Made by a program: the position numbers and the translations under genes
Notes under the pieces: generated by a model
The model's database searches: none
What the model saw: only the letters and a program-made list of their open reading frames with translations
Told to the model about the DNA's origin: nothing
NCBI GenBank assembly: GCA_000181795.3
Contig: CM012953.1
Coordinates: 4,730,365 to 4,794,364, forward strand
Source of the DNA: Trichinella spiralis
Taxonomy: Eukaryota; Nematoda; Enoplea; Trichinellida; Trichinellidae
Direction: 5' to 3'
DNA length: 64,000 nt
Shown: positions 35,601 through 47,750 of the stretch, piece after piece
Layout of the letters: the number at the start of each line of letters is the position of its first letter
Numbering within the stretch: position 1 is the stretch's first letter

Positions 35601-38600
35601 GTCGCCAATGCCGATTGCGTGCTGTTGTCGACCGCCGGCCACGGCCTGTGTTACATGTCGGCTAGGCTTCACTACAATGACTTCTCCTTGCCGCGTTTGA
35701 AGAATCCTGACAAGCGGCAGCTGCGGGTTCGCGTCCAAGCGTACACAACATCTGGCCAGTGTTTGGTGAGCAGCGTGCGCGACGAGCAGCTCTGTTCCAA
35801 GATTGAGCGGCGCCTGAGGTCGGCTATTTCTGTTCAACCGTCGATTGAATCGGGCACCGCGCCAGTGATCGAAGAGAAGGGTGTGGCGATGGCCGTCGGT
35901 CGCCTCTATTCCGCCTCGGTGCTGAGCGTGGACAACCGTTACGTGCATTTGTTCATAGCTGGGCGTTACCGCGGTCGGATTTTTGCCACTGAACTCGATG
36001 ACCAATTTTTGCAGGACGGCTCAGAACCGCTGAAGACAGTCCGACTTGGCACCACGGTTACTGTGAAAGTGATCGGTACGAAAAGGATTCGGAAAGGTGG
36101 CAGCTTGATGGCCGAGTGCACGATGAAGAGCAGCAAATTGTTTTCCAAGAGAAACAAGAAAACCATCATTGGCTACAAGGAAAACTTCGTCATAGGCGAA
36201 GAGTTGAACGTGCTGGTGGTCGAACGGAAAAGGCACCATTTCAATGTGGTAGTGAACCCGCGTTGGAGCGGCGAGGTCAGTTTTTACACTGTGGATCCGC
36301 GGTCGGCTTGGCGTAACGGTCAGTTGAGGAAAGTGTACGTACTGGATGTGGACGTGGAAAAGCGATGGCTGAAATTGTCGGCTCTGAAGCCGGCCATGGT
36401 AGAGTTGAAAGAAAACGGCTACACATTCGGCAAGCTTCTTTCACGCGACGACAAAGATTTGTCGACCAAGCTTTGCTTCAGCATGCTCGGCGGTGCCAGA
36501 GGTGTGGCTTCGTTGGTGGACATTTGCGACAACTATGATCATGCCGTTGATAAATGGCGACTGTTGCAAGTGGAGTCTTATTACAAGTTATTCGTAGTGG
36601 GGAAATTGGAAAACAACTTTTGGCACGTCAGTTTGAGACCCAGTCTCACCGGCGAAAACAGCTCTGAGGCGAATAACGCAACGATAAGAGATGATCCTCT
36701 GTATTCTTTGGCATCTGAGTTGGCAGTTGGCAACGTATATCGTGGTTTTGTTTCGAAAGTGCGTCATTACAAAAAGGGTTTGACAGTTTTGCTCGGTCAT
36801 GAACTTTTTGGCAACGTGCCTTGCGGGTTGATCAGCGAATGCACAGATGCTGTCAGATTGGATCAAACGTTTCCAATTGGTACTGTCGTGACAGTGAAGG
36901 TGATGAGCTTGGACAAATCGAACGGCAATTTAACGTTGTCAATGTTGTCCAAAGATACGGGACTACCGGATCAAGTGCCGGAAAAGTGTCGAAAACTTCT
37001 TCAAAGCGATGATTCCATTTCTTCTCAAGCTCAGCTTGTTTTGAACAAAGCGGAAGAAAGTCCTGCCGCTCTGCCCCTTCGAGCATGTTCTTGGTTTGAA
37101 TCGGCGGCCAGTAAGCGAAAAAAATCCAGTGGCAAAAAGAGTATGCTTGTTTAAAGTTTTGATTGTTTATTGTGAATTATATGCAAATGATAGTGATTCT
37201 GCTTTATTGTTTAATGTGACATATATATATATATATATTATTTTAGAAGTGCCATTGAGTGAAATAGAAGGGGAGATTGCTTTTGATTTGGAGTCAACCA
37301 CTTTCTCAGCTAAGACTCTTATCGATGTTAGCTTGAATGCAGATAATGTTAGTGATGGAACGTTGATGGTCAACGGTAAGCATGGTGCATTCATTGCAAA
37401 TGGTAATCAGTGCAGTTCGGCCGCCTCAGGCGAAAATGACTACGAATTGGAGGTAGCAGAGAGGGAGGGCAAGAGTAAATTAGAATTAGATCGACTGGAC
37501 GAAGAGGAAGTTTTGAAGAAGGAGTTGATGCTTATGGATCCTGAGCGACCGATCGAGACTGTCGAAGATTACGATCGTGCGTTGGTCGCCTCGCCCAGTT
37601 CGTCTATGCTGTGGATTCGTTACATGGCCTATTTTGTTCAGTGCAACGAAATTGACAAAGCTCGAAGTGTAGCTTCAAAAGCGCTGAAAACCATTGCATA
37701 TAAGTAAGTATGCATGCACTGTGTTGGAAACATTTTGTTTAAAAACTTTTTTAAAATTTATCTTATGAATATGGTTTGCTGCTGATTTTGAATTTTCAGC
37801 GAAGAAAAAGAGCGTTTTAATGTGTGGATTGCGTTGATGAATTTGGAAAATGAATATGGTACTGGTGAAACTATGGACGAAACTGTGCGCAATGCTCTTT
37901 TAGTCAACGATCAGCAGCAAGTCTATTTGCAACTGTTAAAAATTTATGACAGATCGAAAAAACTTGACGTATATTATATTTATCTATTCATTTACAGATA
38001 GGTTATTATTTTAACAAATTTACAGGCTGCAGATGCTGTAACTGAAGTGTTATTGAAAAAATATCGCTCCCAGTTTGATGTTTGGATAACTGTTGGCAAA
38101 CATTTTATGCAAACCAACAGAGCTGAAAAAGCGCACGCTATAATGGAACGGGCGATGAAGTCGTTGCCTTTCAACATGCATGTAGATTTGATGTCTCGAT
38201 TTGCGCAGATGGAGTTCAAGTTTGAAGGAGACGTTGAACGAGGATGCACAATTTTTGAAAATATCCTCAACGATCACCCAAGGCGTTTTGACATCTGGTT
38301 GGTGTATGTGGATTTGATGGCAAAACACAGGAACATTGATGAAGCAAGGTTTGCTAATTGTGTTTTTTTTAATTGTCAATAGTTTAATTTTCACTTGTAG
38401 AATAATGCTCATACTAAGTAGTAAACTTTATATTTTAGTTTTATTTCAATATAAATAAATTGGATAATTGGTTCGAGTTTGAATATTTTAAATGCACAAC
38501 TTTCACAAATTTTGAAAATTACATAATGCAGCAGACCACCACTTGACAGAATATTGTGATGCAATTAGTGTTGTAATATTCTGATGTTTGTTTGTTTCAT

Positions 38601-38849
38601 TACGCGTTATTTATAATTAATGATTGTGGTCAAATGATTCTTCGTTTATTACATTGTAGGCCTCTACTGCGACGTGTTACATCTTTGAAAATGTCAGCTC
38701 ACAAAATGCGAAGCTTTTTCAAAAAATGGCTTGAATTGGAAAACCGATATGGCACTGCCGAGACAGTGGCTGATGTGAAAAGCCGAGCAACCGACTATGT
38801 CAATAATGTTTTTTCAGATTTCGATGAACTAAAACAAGATTACCAATGA
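32649..38849 (+). CDS. PDCD11: RRP5 / PDCD11 rRNA-processing factor
   Basis: Six exons (32649-32864, 32934-37140, 37247-37703, 37800-37968, 38026-38348, 38660-38849) join in frame to 1853 residues. The N-terminus has the family motif FPRGG. The long second exon encodes a series of S1 RNA-binding domains; recognisable ones include KGYLMDLGFQNVHGFLSF, GFVVQLLERSGVLIGFYNNV and HGYFIDLPGNMSALCP. The C-terminal HAT/TPR region begins DPERPIETVEDYDRALVASP and includes SMLWIRYMAYFVQCNEIDKA and RRFDIWLVYVDLMAKH. It ends ATDYVNNVFSDFDELKQDYQ. RRP5 works in nucleolar pre-rRNA cleavage at A0-A2 (40S) and A3 (60S). The 4.2-kb exon is strikingly richer in G+C than the rest of the window. Length and domain order match the human protein (about 1870). 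Confidence 0.95.
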
Positions 38850-39227
38850 AAATGCCAATAAATATAATGATAATGTTTGTACAAATGAAACATATAATAA
38901 GTTTTTGTGTAAATAAATAAATAAATATATATATATGTCAGTTCATTTTTTCCTATTTTAATTTTCAGTCTGGTATTAGCGTGAATTTAAAATGCAAAAA
39001 AGAAAAAGTTTTACTTTTCTCCAGTTCTGTACATTTTTACAACAGCATTTATACTTTGATATTTTTGTTGTTTGATTAATAATTTATTGATGAAGAAAAA
39101 TTTTGTTGTGGAATTTTTCTGCGTACTTTTCTTGTTGCATCTGAAATGATCGCATTTTTCGGCTGAAAGATGGGAATTTTTTGATTTCGACACAACGAAG
39201 CCGGTGAAGTTGGGAAAAAAAATTGAT
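38850..39227. other. RRP5 3' flank
   Basis: Contains an AATAAA near 38859 and a TATATA run at about 38925. It marks the change from the housekeeping part to the minus-strand accessory array. Confidence 0.4.
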
Positions 39228-39923
39228 TCACTTCAGTTCTAAATCGATCGCATCGGTTGGTCGTGAAGCGCACAGTGCCGATGTATAATATGTATTATTC
39301 ATGCATGGTCTTGGACAGCAAGCTGTGAACGCAGAAATTACCGTGGCTTCAAGGTGACAGAAATGCGTGCTTAACGGGCAGGTGGTGCTGTTGCATACTG
39401 GAACTGGTTGCAGGGGTAAAGCTTTGCCAGTTGGACGTCGGTGTCTAGATTTGCCGACCGCGTTTAAGCAGCAAATACCATTGACGTGTGTTTTTTGTCG
39501 TATTGGTGCGGAATATTCCATCCAACGCCACGCAAACTGCCCTTTTGGGACAATCACTGAGCAACGTATTTGTATCGATTTTGCACGTACGGTAATTGTT
39601 GCCTCTCATCAACGGTTCACCGAACGGGCAACGGTGCTCCACAGATGGAAAATTACCAATCCTTATCAATTTATCATGCCATCATTCTATTGGCATGGTT
39701 TCTCACTTCGTGGTAAACACTGGTTGCAATTTTTCGTCATTCCAATACCGCATCTGCATTTGCGTTGACGGCATACATTGTAAGGTTCGGTGCAGTCGTT
39801 ATTTGTCGAGCAAACATGTACCGATCCTTGTCTTAATTCGAGCTTCGATCTACCTTGTAAAATTACGATCTGCTTGTAAACGATAAGATGAATAAGTGAA
39901 AGAAGAAAGAAACAAAATTGCAT
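39228..39923 (-). pseudogene. Secreted EB + lustrin-type cysteine-rich gene, copy 1 (frame disrupted)
   Basis: A signal peptide from ATG 39923 (MQFCFFLLSLIHLIVY) leads into an EB-type exon with VCSTNNDCTEPYNVC and CRCGIGMTKNC. After a probable short intron, a lustrin-type repeat follows: CPFGEPLMRGNNYRTC, DCPKRAVCVALDG and GICCLNAVGK. A closing CxxxTCP...CCPRPC block ends at 39228. The frame changes by +1 at an A6 run near 39499-39504 on plus: the segment before it and the GICC segment are in different frames with no room for an intron. This is either a pseudogene or an assembly indel. A second possible signal-peptide exon starts at ATG 40132 (MGIWLFPTLLWLL) and could splice to the EB exon. 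Function is unknown; such modules occur in worm cuticle and secreted inhibitor-like proteins. Confidence 0.6.
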
Positions 39924-39959
39924 ATTTCTCAACTGCGAATTGTTGTTGATTGTTGCTCA

Positions 39960-40020
39960 GCTTGTTTCTGTTCTATTTCTGTTATTGCTGTCGTTGTTGT
40001 TGTTGTTGATGATGATGATG
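39960..40020. repeat. Trinucleotide-rich tract (TTG/GAT)n
   Basis: A compound microsatellite of GTTGTT and GATGAT units. On minus it would encode a Ser/Thr-rich stretch after the alternative signal peptide at 40132, or it is intronic. Confidence 0.6.
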
Positions 40021-40676
40021 ACGGCTGTCTGTAGATTGCTTTGCTGTTCTCACATTTACTGTGCTGGATTAGTGACGAATGCAACATAAAGGAAAGCAAC
40101 CACAGTAGTGTTGGGAAAAGCCAGATTCCCATGATAATTGTTGCAGTGTCAAGCAACGTTGAATAGCTGCTTATATAACAAATCTTTGACCAACACTTTG
40201 ACAAACAATTAGACTAAACTAGGACTGCATTATTGTAGCATCTTCAATACTAATCAAGCATTTGTCATATCATACACAGATTTCAGCTTCTTATTATCTT
40301 CAACCTACACTACAATTATCCTTTTTTCAGTAATAATTACAGTCAACATCGCATAGTTCTGTTTTCTTTTTTACTTTTGAGCATTCTTAAATTTTGCTGC
40401 ATTCTGTGCATTTGTCAAGTGCATTTTGCTAATACTTATTTATTTATTTTCCCTTTTTCAACGCAGATTCAAATGAATCATATTAAAAATGTACCAGTTA
40501 TCCACTGATAAGCATGCAGCTTTGAATATTTATGAATTATTGAAGTTATTGCTGCACTTTACGATGAATCAGTTTTTTGAAAATTAAAATTTTCAAAAAC
40601 CAAATGGCAAATGTGATCTTACTGTAAGATCATTTATGTTATTGTTGAGAATTAAGCATATGAATTTCATAAAATT

Positions 40677-41509
40677 TTACGCAAACCATTTTTTTAAATA
40701 CAACAGCACTGCATCTGCAGGTCTAGAAATACATTTGCCACCTGAAAAATACGTATGATTAAGGCAAGGACGTGGACAACAAGGTGGCAGCTCTTGGACA
40801 ACAGTAGAAAGAACAGTGCAAAAGTGTTATCCTTTAATACCAAACCTGTCAAGCAATTTCCTCTTGGATTTGCGTTCCCCTTTCCGCAGCATACTGCTTG
40901 AACGTAGGCTGATGTGATGTTCGTTTTGATCATCAAATCCAGAGGTCTGCATATACTTCTCTTTGGGCAGCCATCTTTAAACGTTATTGTATTAATTTTG
41001 CATTTTATTGTACCTTTGAAGTTGCTTAAAGCTTGACAAAAGGACATCTGTAATCTGAAATAAATTTTTGAAGAAATGTGTGTAAATATTAATTAATTAT
41101 TTTTCAAAATTTAGTTACTTACTGATAGGTTCACTGGCACCGCATTCTTTAATGCTACCTGTTCTGCATCGACACTTTCCATTTCTGCAACTAGAATACG
41201 GTGAATCGCAGTCATATACACTGCTGCAGCTATTGTCAATGCCTACTCAGACTTGCTCTGCCAAATGCTTCCCTGTAAATTATTTGCAACTCAAAAAATT
41301 TTCAGTTATTTTACTTATTAGAAAATGACGAACATTTGCACTGATTTTAATCATTTTTTATTTCAGTTGCTTCATCAACCAAATTGTAACCATGAGATGA
41401 ATTTACTACACTGATTAAGAAACCTTTGCTCTTGTAATTGTAAAGAAATGCTATTAATATTGCTGACAAGACCATTAAGACACTGCTCATTATCGTCATA
41501 CGAATGACA
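40677..41509 (-). pseudogene. Secreted EB + lustrin-type gene, copy 2 (frame disrupted)
   Basis: A paralogue of the preceding gene, same strand, about 550 bp upstream of it. A probable signal-peptide exon starts at ATG 41509 (MTIMSSVLMVLSAILIAF). The EB exon (about 41220-41107) reads SCSSVYDCDSPYSSC and CRCRTGSIKEC, but an in-frame TGA lies seven codons before its first cysteine unless splicing uses the acceptor gacaatag just before that cysteine. The lustrin exon has GCPKRSICRPLDLMIK and AVCCGKGNANPRGNC. The closing block CTVLSTVVQELPPCCPRPC is in another frame, with a TAA just before it. It ends ADAVLLYLKKWFA at 40677. Either an unusual intron or a disabling frameshift separates the parts. 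Confidence 0.55.
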
Positions 41510-42705
41510 AGTTTTTATAAGATATAATTTGCGCTCCATATGAGAAAAGCATATGTTTATTCATTATAAATCAAATCAGCAACAAATTTTGATCACCTGC
41601 TGTTCAACGCTAATGAGGAAAATTATAACTCTGCTTACTTTGAAAACAGCTTGTTTATCTGGTTAGATAGTTTCGATTTAGCAAAAACATATAACATTTT
41701 CCATAAGCGATATTAAATAATTTGCATTTACAGCAAACAAATGTAGAACATTCCAATTTAGAGTATCGCATTATGTTTACGTTGTGTGGAAATTAAGCTT
41801 ATTTTTAGTCGCTTAAGCATATGAGATTTACAATTATTAATGTTTTTTTTAGTAAATTTATTGTTTAAATTAACTTTTGTCAGTTTTAAACACACTGTTA
41901 AGTTTACCATATCTCAAGCATCATGAAATGTAAAATAAATTTGTAATTAAAGAATGCAATTGATATTGTTTTACTTTAAACGTCACAGCATTTATATTTT
42001 AAATAAAACAGTCTTGTGTAATGCATTAATTTTATGGAACAGTTTATTGGCTAGAAATAAATCAACTATTTACAGTAATTCAGAGGCAAAGCGTATTTTA
42101 AATATGGAATTTTTAAGTGTTATTTGGTAAAAAATTAATGCAAAAAATTGCAGTTCAAATTTAAACAGAAACAAATGAATTAATCTGTGGAATACGGCAA
42201 AAAAACAGGAATAGTAATGTAATAAATGATTCTGGGCATCAATCAATCAGACAGCACAACTAAAAGACAGCAACAGATGAAGAGCATACGTGAGAAAGCA
42301 CAAAATAGACCAGCAAATTTAACTCGAGTTCTTCAAGGAAAGTAAATAAGGGAGAGCAACCGTGAGTAAAATAACATATACATTTGTGTGCCAGGGTCGT
42401 TAAAAATATACTGGCGATATTGCGAGTACGTGTGTTTGAAATCTGCCGTATAATTACAAAGAAGTTGAATAAAGTTGCTTTTCTGCTACATATAATTTTG
42501 CTGAAAATAAACAGATAACGCACAGTGTTTCTGTACATGATAAAACACTGATTCGTTGTACGTGTTTCATAACTATTTAAAATTATTTGCAAAAATATTT
42601 TAATTACAAGTCTATTAATTAGATGTAAGCAAAAAATATATATGCAACAGAACCATGAAGAAATTTATCTTTAATATTGAACAAATGATTTCAAGTAATA
42701 TCGGT
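41510..42705. other. Gap between the lustrin pair and the PAN array
   Basis: AT-rich. A 110-codon minus ORF at 42260-42592 has no signal peptide, cysteine module or family resemblance, and I do not call it a gene. Confidence 0.4.
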
Positions 42706-45678
42706 TTATGGTGAATATATCAGATCTACAATTGATCCAGGTTCGCAAAATAAAACTGCTGCAAAAACAGATTTTGGCAGGGCAATATAGTTATCAGCAT
42801 GCATTCCTCTGTCTAATAAAACGCAGTCTTTTGATTCTGAATAATTTACTGCATTGCATTTGGGTGGTATTTCCGCCTTTACGCAGATTAACAAGCATTG
42901 CTGAAAGCTTTCCACATGCGAAATACTACCAATTTGTTTCCAATAATTTAAGGAAGTGTTTTTGTAAGGTTCTATTAAACATGCTAACATTAATTCTTCA
43001 AGGAAATACATAAGTGCATCCGGATTTCCTCGTCGTTCGTTTTCACGGTCTAACAATAAAGCAAAAATTATGTATAACCACATTTATGCCTTTACATATT
43101 GCAAATGTTTAAGAACAAAAATGTTATAAAACGCTGGTACTTGGAACTTTGCACAAAATATTTTACCTTTCAAGCAACCAAGCAAACGTACAGTCTCTGC
43201 TCTTGGACTCACTGGTAGTTGGCTAGAACCTGGAAATAACATCTGACAGTTTCGCTCTGCTCGCAAAAATGAAACACCTCGGCAACCATGGTTTGTAGTC
43301 GTGGCTCGGCAAAAGTGCAAGCACTCGTTTAAAAATCGAACCGGACGAGAAATGTTTGTAGCATAGGCATTGTTAAGCAAACTAATATTCATCCTTTGAA
43401 CAATGCACACTTCGTAATACGTATGAAGATTGACCAGTTCTAGATAAACAGTTTCAACACCTTCCTCACCAAACATACGAATGTCCTGAGACAAATCTAT
43501 TAATCAAAAATGCATTTCATTTGATAGGTTTTAAAATTAATAAATATACAATAATGGTAATAATGCGCCTTACCTCTATACATTGATAAGTCATCAGGTA
43601 ATTCATCAACCATATAATTTTCTGACGATGACGATGATGATGATTCATCAAAATCAAAATCAAATTCATCATCTATCTCCTGCTCTTCTCTGTCGCCTAT
43701 TTCACTTCCTTAAAACACAGTCAGCATTGATATGATAAAATCAATAAGTATAAGACATTATTTCTAAATATTAATTATTCATTTCTAAAATTTTGTGACT
43801 ATGAATTTTTGTAATTTACCTATCTCACAATCCTTTATGTAAAACATAAATGGTGATGTAGATGCGTTTGTAGATATATTGCTGGATAGATCTTCTTCTG
43901 ATAGGTTTAAATTCAAGCATGATTCTTCTTCAGCTGAATAATAAACAGTGTTGCAGATATTTTCAATTTCATCAACAGGTGAGCAGAACCAAATGCAAGT
44001 TTCAAAAGTCCCAGCTGCCCAGAGTGCAACTCGATTATTTTTATGTGTCGGAAGTAATGGCAACTTTATAATTTCACACTGCATATTTGAGTGCTCTACA
44101 GTTACCATATAAACGTTAGTTTCATTCGTGGCTACCAAGTGAAAAGACTCAAAGTCTGTAGTACCAGGCGTTGTATCTGTAGTTTAAAATATGAATATTA
44201 ATTTTCTTCATACTGCACAGTTTATTATAACTTTATCCTTTTGCAGACTTTATTCTGCATTAGTTCCGTTTATAAAAATCAGTTATTTTCAATTGCTTAT
44301 CTTAATTTATTTATTGAAATGTTAAAATCATAGTTGTAAAGAAAAATGTAAATTAAAATGCATAAAATATAAATTATTATTGATATTGGGTTTAATTAAA
44401 ATTAATGTTGGACTGATTATAGAAATTATGGTACTTGATTTGTGATGAAAAACAGATGAGAATTATTTTAAGCTTCATTCATTTTATAATCAAAATTCGA
44501 AATAAGTAAAACTGATTTACCATATTCACAATTTATTAGAAAATAAAGCTGAGCTGCTGATTTCATTATTTTGCTATTGTTGCTAAAAGTGTTGCGTAGT
44601 CGCATAAGAAGGCAAGAATTTTCTTTAGAAGAATACAGCACTGCGTTACAATGTTCATTTTTTGAAAAAGCTCGACAATAAGCAAAGCACATTGTGAAAG
44701 AATTTGGAAATGTCAAGCTATATCTTTCACCTTGAAAATTTTCGGAAAACGGAAGTCGAACAGCAGTGCATTTTTCATGCACAGGAACTATATTAATGTT
44801 CAGGAATCTGTCTACATTCTCCTCTTCACCATTGATATCTTCAAATTGGGAATCGCTGGTCACTGGATAAATAACAGCTTTATCAGTTTAAAATGTAGAA
44901 AGTAATTTGCGGTTTTTGAAATTATCATTTCATAATTAAAAAATATCTTTGTAAAATAATTTTTGAAATAACTCTTACAAGTCTCTTTTATTAATTAATG
45001 CAATGCATAGCAACTGAATTTGTCATTATAAATATAAAAAGAAATTTCAATTTGCAAGTTTTGCATTTCTTCAGAAAAGTAAAACAAAATGAAGTATATC
45101 TTTAGGCATTATTATTTATCTCAATGGAAGATAAATTCTTAATCATAAATAAGAAATATTTAAAGTCAGGTAACAAATTAATTATAAACTGAATAGCAAT
45201 AATTGCGTTGAAATTAAATATATACAAGTGTTATTACTTTTCCAATAAATAGCATTTGGTTTTACCTTCAAGGCACTTGATTAGAGCATAAACAACAGAG
45301 ACTTCATTTTCCAAGGTGCTAATGGATGTGTTAAATTGGTGTGAATGTAAGCGGTAACCTGCGCAAGTATTGATTTCTTTGTTGTAAGAAAAGATGTTGT
45401 AACGGCTAGTGTAAACTGTAGCAAAAACGATGCCAATGCAGTGCTCAAATGTGGAATTGAAATGAAAGACTTTATGATTCTGAATAAGTTCTACATTTAA
45501 ATTTTGTGATTCCACTTCACAAATTTTATCAAGTTTTGGAATATAAAATTGGACAGGAAGCATCTGAAATAATAATTAAAAAATGAATACAACAGCATTT
45601 TGCAATTTTAACTAAAAATACCAACGCTTGTTTCAACATTATCAACGAAAACACTCCAAACGTGTAGGATACAGACAT
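42706..45678 (-). CDS. PAN array gene A: secreted protein with five PAN/apple-like domains
   Basis: Intact seven-exon gene. The signal-peptide exon starts at ATG 45678 (MSVSYTFGVFSLIMLKQAL). Five domain exons follow: D1 (about 45569-45265), D2 (44865-44520), D3 (44180-43818), D4 (43495-43168) and D5 (43051-42706). A linker exon between D3 and D4 codes an acidic, serine-rich stretch (DDEFDFDFDESSSSSSSE). Each domain shows the PAN pattern, for example C-x-I/V-x-K/R near the start, then FxxCLxxC, CNAVLYSSKENSCLL, and a closing C followed by the splice site. The signal exon joins in phase 0, all other introns are phase 1, and every exon is open. No membrane helix or GPI signal is obvious, so it is probably secreted. 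PAN domains bind proteins or carbohydrates; no more specific role can be given. Confidence 0.75.
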
Positions 45679-47678
45679 CTTTAACCTAAATGCTTAACAA
45701 TCAAAATAATTGTTTACAGTGTTTATTTTATTTGAACTTCAGTTTGCAAAATCAGAATGAAAGGAAGACACGGTTCTTCAACAGTTGCTTAATTATTTCT
45801 GTCTCATTCTTGAACAGCGGAATATGTGAAAAGTAAATTTCAGTGCTAACGCTACTTAATAATCACTTTTTGCACTGCTTTTGCATTCATAATTTGTATA
45901 TCAAAGTTCTTCCTTTATTTTTGAAAATTTTGTTTAACGGTTGTTCTACTGATTAAAAATGTTAATGCTTGAAGTAAAGAAAATCCAATGAACGTGAAAT
46001 AAATGCTGAAATATTAAAAAATATGTTATGTTTTTAGAGTTTCACTATTATGCTGTTTGTTCCATATTGTCACATTATACTTTGGTACTCATGCAATGTT
46101 ATTACATTTTCGTAATCACAAAGTAAAAGTACAATTACCTGGTACATTACATAAACGTTGAATTTTATTTTAAAAATAAAACTCATGATGAGTAGGAATA
46201 ATGATGATATGCTCACTCACCATTTTATGTAACTTCCTCTGTAATTGTTGAAGATTTGTTAAAGCTGTAAATAATATTAAACTAAGTTTTAATAAAATGA
46301 AATATTTCTGCTATAAATTATTGTTACTGCCATTCTGAAAAATTCATTAATGCTTAATAATTTTGCAACTTGAGATTTGCAACATGCTTTTTATTTATAT
46401 AAATAAAGTTTAAAAATACACTAAAACATACGCATATTTCTCATGAAGAGCTAATCAACGTATATAAATGAACAGTTAGTTGGCAGGATATAAATATGAT
46501 GAATATTTTATATATCCTGCCTAATTAAATAAAAATTTCTTCCTCTCATTTTAGTAAATAGCAAGGCAATATCTTACTTTTAATAAGCTGCTAAAAGCTT
46601 AAAACAATGCTAGATTTCTTATATTTAGTGTTTCTTATTAATTATTTATATGATGAAAAGTAAATTATCAATTTAAATATGCATTTGTTAATTTAAGAAG
46701 AAATTAAATTGATTAACAGAAAATTTTATATATTTTAATGAGGTCTTCTGGACAAATTTTATTTAATTTATTCTACTTACAATAAATGCCAGTTTGAACT
46801 TGCACAAATGAGGTGATGAGATTTAAAAGTAATTATTAAATCATAAAATGCGACATTCTCTTTGAATTTCAGTTCTGCTGTGAATGTGAAATAATAACTA
46901 CATTTTGAATCACAATCTAGAATTTTCTGACAAAAGTTTTAGCTATCAGAAATAAATGCCTTTAAGTTAAGCAAATATAAGATGTGAGAATTGAAGCTTG
47001 ATTTTAAAAGTTAGAATTTAACTTTCCTCTTTAATTTTTTCTTTTCATTTCATGCAATTAAGCAAACATTTTTATCTAAAGTTCTGGAAAGATTTTAATT
47101 TTAAAGATTATTTTTTTGCATTTACGAATATATAAGTATAAAATGGTCGATGCATTCAGCAATATCATATTCATTTTATGTAAAACTTTTAAAACATTAA
47201 TTAATATTAAATTATTCAAGATCGCTAATATTATGATTTAATGTTGTTCGTGGTTTTGAAAGTTCTGTTTCATATTATGCAGATAACAAAACAGCAGATC
47301 ATACAAAGCTTTTTCGTGAGGTATAACACTGGTGACTGCATTTTTACTCGCATGCTAAATCTACGCTATTATGTACTATACTGTATGTGTATTCACTGTA
47401 CTATAATCTGCATTCAGCAGGTTTAATCTGCTGAATTATATGACTATGTATAAGCATATCTTTTAAATTAATTATAATCTATTATTAGATACTCTACATT
47501 TTTATACATCAATGTTTTAAATATTTTAAACCTCTTGGTTCTGATATTATTTGCAAAAATACTGTTTATTTATCTAGCAATCTTTAGCAATATTAAAACT
47601 TGCTTTCATGATATTTGAATATGATAAACTGAAATCAAGATTTTAATTTAATTTAAAGATTTTAATTTTTATTCTGAA
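45679..47678. other. Spacer between PAN genes A and B
   Basis: About 2 kb of very AT-rich sequence with no domain exon I could recognise. It contains a hairpin at 46482-46521 and the promoter region of gene A. Confidence 0.4.
46482..46521. repeat. Inverted repeat / hairpin
   Basis: GGCAGGATATAAATAT and its near-complement ending ATATATCCTGCC face each other across about 4 nt, with further complementarity in the flanks (TTAGTT / AATTAA-like). It could be a tiny MITE or a hairpin-forming transcript. Confidence 0.5.
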
Positions 47679-47717
47679 TCTATTAATTTACTCATGCTAT
47701 TAACTGCAACTTTCTCC
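47679..47717 (-). repeat. Stray copy of the gene B linker-exon end
   Basis: These 39 bases match 48810-48848 with one difference. The second site is the 3' end of gene B's linker exon including its splice donor (GCATGA|GTAAAT on minus). The copy here lies downstream of gene B's stop codon, so it is a duplicated fragment with no coding role. Confidence 0.85.
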
Positions 47718-47750
47718 AATATCATTAACAATTGTAAGAGTGTGAATAAA

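Noticed and set aside
33265-36866. Many ORFs of 60-216 codons antisense or out of frame within the RRP5 exon
   Set aside because: High G+C lowers stop frequency; the sense frame encodes 1400 conserved residues.
39495-39510. A AAA AAC as a programmed -1 frameshift site in the lustrin gene
   Set aside because: The shift needed to join the two lustrin parts is +1, not -1, so this heptamer does not explain it.
42260-42592. 110-codon minus ORF before the PAN array
   Set aside because: No signal peptide, no cysteine module and no splice partners; likely chance in AT-rich DNA.
47241-47430. Possible D4/D5 relic between PAN genes A and B
   Set aside because: I could not find cysteine-spaced motifs in any minus frame; only the 39-bp linker copy nearby is supported.
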